From Vanessa cardui (lineage: Eukaryota > Arthropoda > Insecta > Lepidoptera > Nymphalidae): DNA of 64,000 nt. The DNA is taken from positions 372,001 through 436,000 of the forward strand of contig NC_061127.1 in the NCBI RefSeq assembly GCF_905220365.1, given 5' to 3'. Under the pieces are notes generated by a model. It did no database searches and was not told where the DNA came from. It saw only the letters and a program-made list of their open reading frames with translations. This document shows positions 60,963 through 64,000 of the stretch, piece after piece; positions within the stretch are counted from its first letter, which is position 1, and each line of letters begins with the position of its first letter. The translations under genes were made by a program, and so were the position numbers.

Positions 60963-61554
60963 TATAAATTGACAATAAAAACTCGATAAATTTTATGCTC
61001 CGGTTCTTTTCGGGTTGACAATTAATAAGAAGGTGTAATGCTTCTTTATTAAATAATGAGATTTGTTAAAACATAGTAACATTAATACAAAATCATCAAA
61101 TTCTAACAATATTTTCTCAGTTAGAAATCAACTTTATGCATAAGTGCTGTAGGGTATAAATTATATTAATATAATCTTTTTTATAAATTTAACATATTAA
61201 TATAAAAAAAAATTATAAAAAAACTGGAATCTTCAAAATTTAACATGTGAATTGCTTAATCAATGTTTAATATGTTTGAATTTAATTTTACGATCGATAC
61301 ATTTTGATTAGGTGTTATTAAAATGTTTACATATTTAGTGTAGTCCCAAGTCACTATTCTCTACAAATATTGCGAAAGTATTGTAGAAATTGTTCATGAT
61401 TATTAAAAATATTCAAGATTGCATGATTGATATTTCTTATGGTACATATATATGTGTAGTATATAAGCTGTGGTGACCACTTACCATTTGCCTATGCATA
61501 AAAGGTCTTATCATTATCCCTTAACTATCACTACAGGAGCTAATTGCCCTTGAG

Positions 61555-61715
61555 AATCGCGCGCACACACTTACACTAACGACAAAAACGGCATGCCCCT
61601 CCGCGCACTACGCTTAGCGAGGCGGCGAGGTTACGCCTGAATATTCCAACAGATGGCGCCGAACCGCCGCGCGCCGCGCCGAGCGAAAGCGAAGCGAAGT
61701 CAATTCTATCAATTC
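61555..61715. other. CpG-rich patch downstream of Sec15
   Basis: CCTCCGCGCACTACGCTTAG and CGAACCGCCGCGCGCCGCGC stand out from the AT-rich flanks; followed by a short tandem CAATTCTAT (3 partial units at about 61701-61725). No ORF. Possibly the end of a repeat or a regulatory patch. Confidence 0.35.
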
Positions 61716-61895
61716 TATCAATCATAGATTTCATAAAAATAGACAGGACAACAGAATTATTTTAATTTCTTTGGTGTCATTGTTTCTACGCCTGTCATAA
61801 CAATGATCACATGTCTTCGAAAAGGGTTACCACCGCTATATTTTGGTAAAACACAAGTTAGCTGGATACATGAGCGTGAGAAATAAAAAAACAAA

Positions 61896-61901
61896 TTTAT
61901 T
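61896..61901 (-). terminator. Sec15: Candidate poly(A) signal AATAAA for Sec15
   Basis: TTTATT on the plus strand reads AATAAA on the minus strand, about 130 bases after the Sec15 stop codon. It is in the right place for the 3' end, but in AT-rich DNA this hexamer is common. Confidence 0.4.
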
Positions 61902-62030
61902 TTCTCTGATAGTGTATTAATAAATATTGCATTATAATATAAAATACCATCTCAAATAAAAAATACTGTGTTATCGAGCAATGACTTTTTGCCTACATTA
62001 TATACACAAGATAGTGCAAGGGCAGTGCCG

Positions 62031-62472
62031 TCAGCCGTCCTGGTTCTGCAGCTGGCGCAGCTGCTTGAGCACGGTGTCGAGCAGCTTCCGGCGGTCGCGC
62101 TCGTTCTTCTTGAGCACGGAGAACACGGAGGACTTCTGCTCGGCCTCGCGCAGCTTGTCGAGCAGCGCGGCGGCGTCGCGCGGCGGCACGAGCGCGTACC
62201 GGCCGGCGCCGAGGCCCACGTCGTGCAGGTAGCACGCCCAGTCCCAGCCCGTGACGAGGTCGAGCAGCTGGCGCAGCGCCGCGAACTGCTCGAGCAGCTC
62301 GCCCTCGCGCAGCCCGCCCACGGGCTCGCCCGCCGCGAACTGCTCGCACTGGATCACGTCCAGGTCCAGCTGGTGCAGCGCGCCCGCCGACACCTGCCGC
62401 ACGCCCGGCGCCAGCAGCGCGCGCCGCAGCCGCGACGCGATGCGCGCCGTCGCCGCGCGCGCCGCCGCCACG
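62031..62472 (-). CDS. Sec15: Sec15 exocyst subunit (EXOC6 family), C-terminal exon (partial gene)
   Basis: Encodes the C-terminal part of Sec15, the exocyst subunit that binds Rab11/Rab8-type GTPases and helps tether secretory vesicles to the plasma membrane. The exon opens after a minus-strand acceptor (TGCGTGCGCAG, complement near 62473), entering with the last base of a codon, and ends with TGA (complement of 62031-62033). Recognisable Sec15 features in order are GALHQLDLDVIQCEQFAA, then LRQLLDLVTGWDW, and the basic helix KKNERDRRKLLDTVLKQL near the end. Sec15 proteins normally stop just after LKQLRQL, so the end is natural (extra tail QNQDG). Upstream exons are not visible to 64000 and must lie beyond the edge. 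Nearly every third codon base is G or C, including long runs of GCG Ala codons, in sharp contrast to the AT-rich 3' flank. Confidence 0.88.
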
Positions 62473-63040
62473 CTGCGCACGCACACACATACTATAGACT
62501 GACAAGTATAAGTTGGCGTTCCTGTGGCAGCCTACTACACCTTTGTCTTGCCACTTTTTTGTTTATTTTACCAATATCTCCCTAGAAAATAATTGTCTAC
62601 GTCTCATTTTTATTAGATTTTGGGTAAGTTTTCTAAATAAGGGTAAATAAAACAAATAAGATATTAAATGAACAAAAAAAATTAGTACATGTTTTTGCCA
62701 CACACCAACTTACACTTGACGCGCTAGAGCGGCAAGATACGATGGCCGTTTTGACACATTATAAAAGTGATGTATTTCACATAAATTTACTATCGATATA
62801 ATATATTCAAATCTTTGTTTTTTTGCAAGTAATTTAATTCAAGTTTTGGTTGCAAGTAGTATCTGATTAAAATAAAAAAAAGGTTTAATAAAAAAAATAT
62901 ATAATAAGTTTAAGTAATATATTCGAACGAAATCATTTTAAATCAAAAATTGGAATTAGAAATGTAAATAACTTTATAAACACATTACATACAAGAAATA
63001 AATTGATACAAAAAGAAACCAAAAACACTAGTGGCTATAT
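62473..63040 (-). other. Sec15 intron sequence (inferred)
   Basis: Lies immediately upstream (minus strand) of the Sec15 terminal exon acceptor and contains no coding-like sequence, so it should be the last intron. The decayed transposase at 63041 would then also be intronic. Confidence 0.6.
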
Positions 63041-64000
63041 TTAATCGGAGTCGTCCATACTGCTGCTTTCACTCTCACTGCTATCGTCACTCACATTAAT
63101 TATAAGTTCATTTTCTAAAATATTATCTATTTTCACATTTATTTCATAATCATCCTTTATTAATTTAATAGTTTTATTTACAACCTCTTCCCATTATTCT
63201 TTAGTCACATGTTTACAAACTTTTTCTAAAATTTTTAGCATTTTTGTTGTGGTAAATGGGGGTTCTGTATTCTGCCTGTATTCTGTATCCCTTAATTTGG
63301 GCCCACACCAAGTCAATTGCATTATATTCACAGTGGTAAGGCGGTAACCGTATAACTCTGTGTAGAAAATGGTTCTAACGCTATTTCATCAATGATGTAT
63401 CGGATCTTGGTTGGTTTGTTATCTTTTAAAAGACATCATAATTCCTTGCCTTTAACATTGTTATGTATGCGACTAAGCTTATCAGATATCAGCTTTTTTT
63501 TGGGATTAGGCAGGTGGCTTGTTAATTTGCATCGAGTGGTATGGGGCATTGTCCATAATTATAATAGATGGATCAGGGAGCCTACACAACATTGAGGTAA
63601 ACCATTCAGTAAACTTTTCCCCGTTCATTTCCTCATGGTACCTGTGGTTTTTGAGGCAAAAGCCATGCGAGAAACTTCGACAAACCCGTTGATGGTTCCG
63701 GCGTGACAAATGATAAGTCGCGATCCCTTTCCAACAGGAACTTTGGAAGTAGAAGCTGCAGTGTCATCGGTCCAAGAACGGCTTACTGTATGGTTAGCAT
63801 TAAGCCATGTTTCATCTAAGAACACAACATTTTGCCAATTTTCAATATTTTTCACTTGTCGTAAAAAAGTACATTTTGCCATAACGATATCAAATATTTC
63901 CATTAATACTTTGCGTTTGTTACATTGTTTGTATCGAAATCCAACGTTCTTTAAAATGTTTGTTAATGAACTTTGCCCACCGAAGAACAATCCAGCGTCC
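63041..64000 (-). pseudogene. Decayed DDE transposase (Tc1/mariner-like DDE_3 type), cut by window edge
   Basis: Minus-strand remnant of a cut-and-paste transposase. Readable blocks in order are VVFLDETWLNANHTVSRSWT (first catalytic Asp), then KVPVGKGSRLIICHAGTING, a frameshift near 63650-63700, FTEWFTSMLCRLP followed by SIIIMDNAPYHSMQINKPP (second Asp), then, after several stops, LPPYHCEYNAIDLVWAQIKG (third acidic position, here Asp), and finally an acidic Ser/Asp/Glu tail ending at the stop complementary to 63041-63043. The block order matches the DDE_3 endonuclease family common in lepidopteran genomes. At least one frameshift and multiple stops make it non-functional. The N-terminal DNA-binding part lies beyond 64000. 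Confidence 0.85.

Noticed and set aside
61968..62585. 205-codon plus-strand ORF and 170-codon minus-strand ORF over Sec15
   Set aside because: GC-rich sequence leaves many frames open; only the frame carrying Sec15 motifs is supported.

Overview
The window looks like insect nuclear DNA, most likely Lepidoptera and probably a butterfly. It is AT-rich, its genes have introns, and it is crowded with short interspersed repeats. The most frequent is a tRNA-derived SINE whose head reads GATGGCCCAGTGGTTAGAAC and which ends in a GTT-rich tail. I recognise its type as Metulj-like (described in Heliconius), but the species cannot be fixed from sequence alone. There is no sign of bacterial or viral origin.

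Host genes are sparse. (1) A complete four-exon intracellular lipid-binding (FABP-family) gene lies on the plus strand at 21770-29202 and encodes a predicted 137-residue protein. Its exon layout matches the family, but the C-terminal fatty-acid-binding Arg is replaced by Ala. (2) A GC-rich first exon on the minus strand (15814-16053) encodes a signal peptide and the start of a glycoside hydrolase 18 / chitinase-like protein; I found no later exons to its left. (3) The GC-rich terminal exon of the exocyst subunit Sec15 lies on the minus strand at 62031-62472, and the rest of that gene lies beyond the right edge.

Mobile DNA fills much of the rest. The outstanding element is a 3.2-kb, apparently intact hAT transposon at 44608-47807, flanked by a perfect 8-bp duplication (GCCGGTGC). 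It encodes a five-exon, 664-residue BED-finger transposase. Both ends carry clusters of the palindrome TATCGATA, which is the DRE site bound in Drosophila by DREF, itself a BED-finger protein of hAT descent. This element landed inside an older LINE-type coding fragment and split it within a codon. Other elements are a 242-bp hAT MITE, a 334-bp TA-flanked MITE, a possible TTAA-flanked element, a decayed DDE transposase at the right edge, palindromic elements with a TTTCGA-containing core, a scrap of RTE-type LINE C-terminus, and many copies of at least six short lepidopteran repeat families.

Layout: 1-15.8 kb is mostly AT-rich DNA with repeats. From 15.8 to 17.9 kb there are GC-rich patches (GH18 exon, upstream CpG-rich DNA, an unexplained patch). 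From 21.8 to 29.2 kb lies the FABP gene with repeat-filled introns. From 29.3 to 44.4 kb there are repeats and MITEs, then the nested LINE/hAT locus (44.4-48.1 kb), then SINEs and MITEs up to 61.5 kb, then the Sec15 3' end and a transposase relic. No tRNA, rRNA or CRISPR was seen; the tRNA-like stretches are SINE heads. The three host genes show no functional link to one another.
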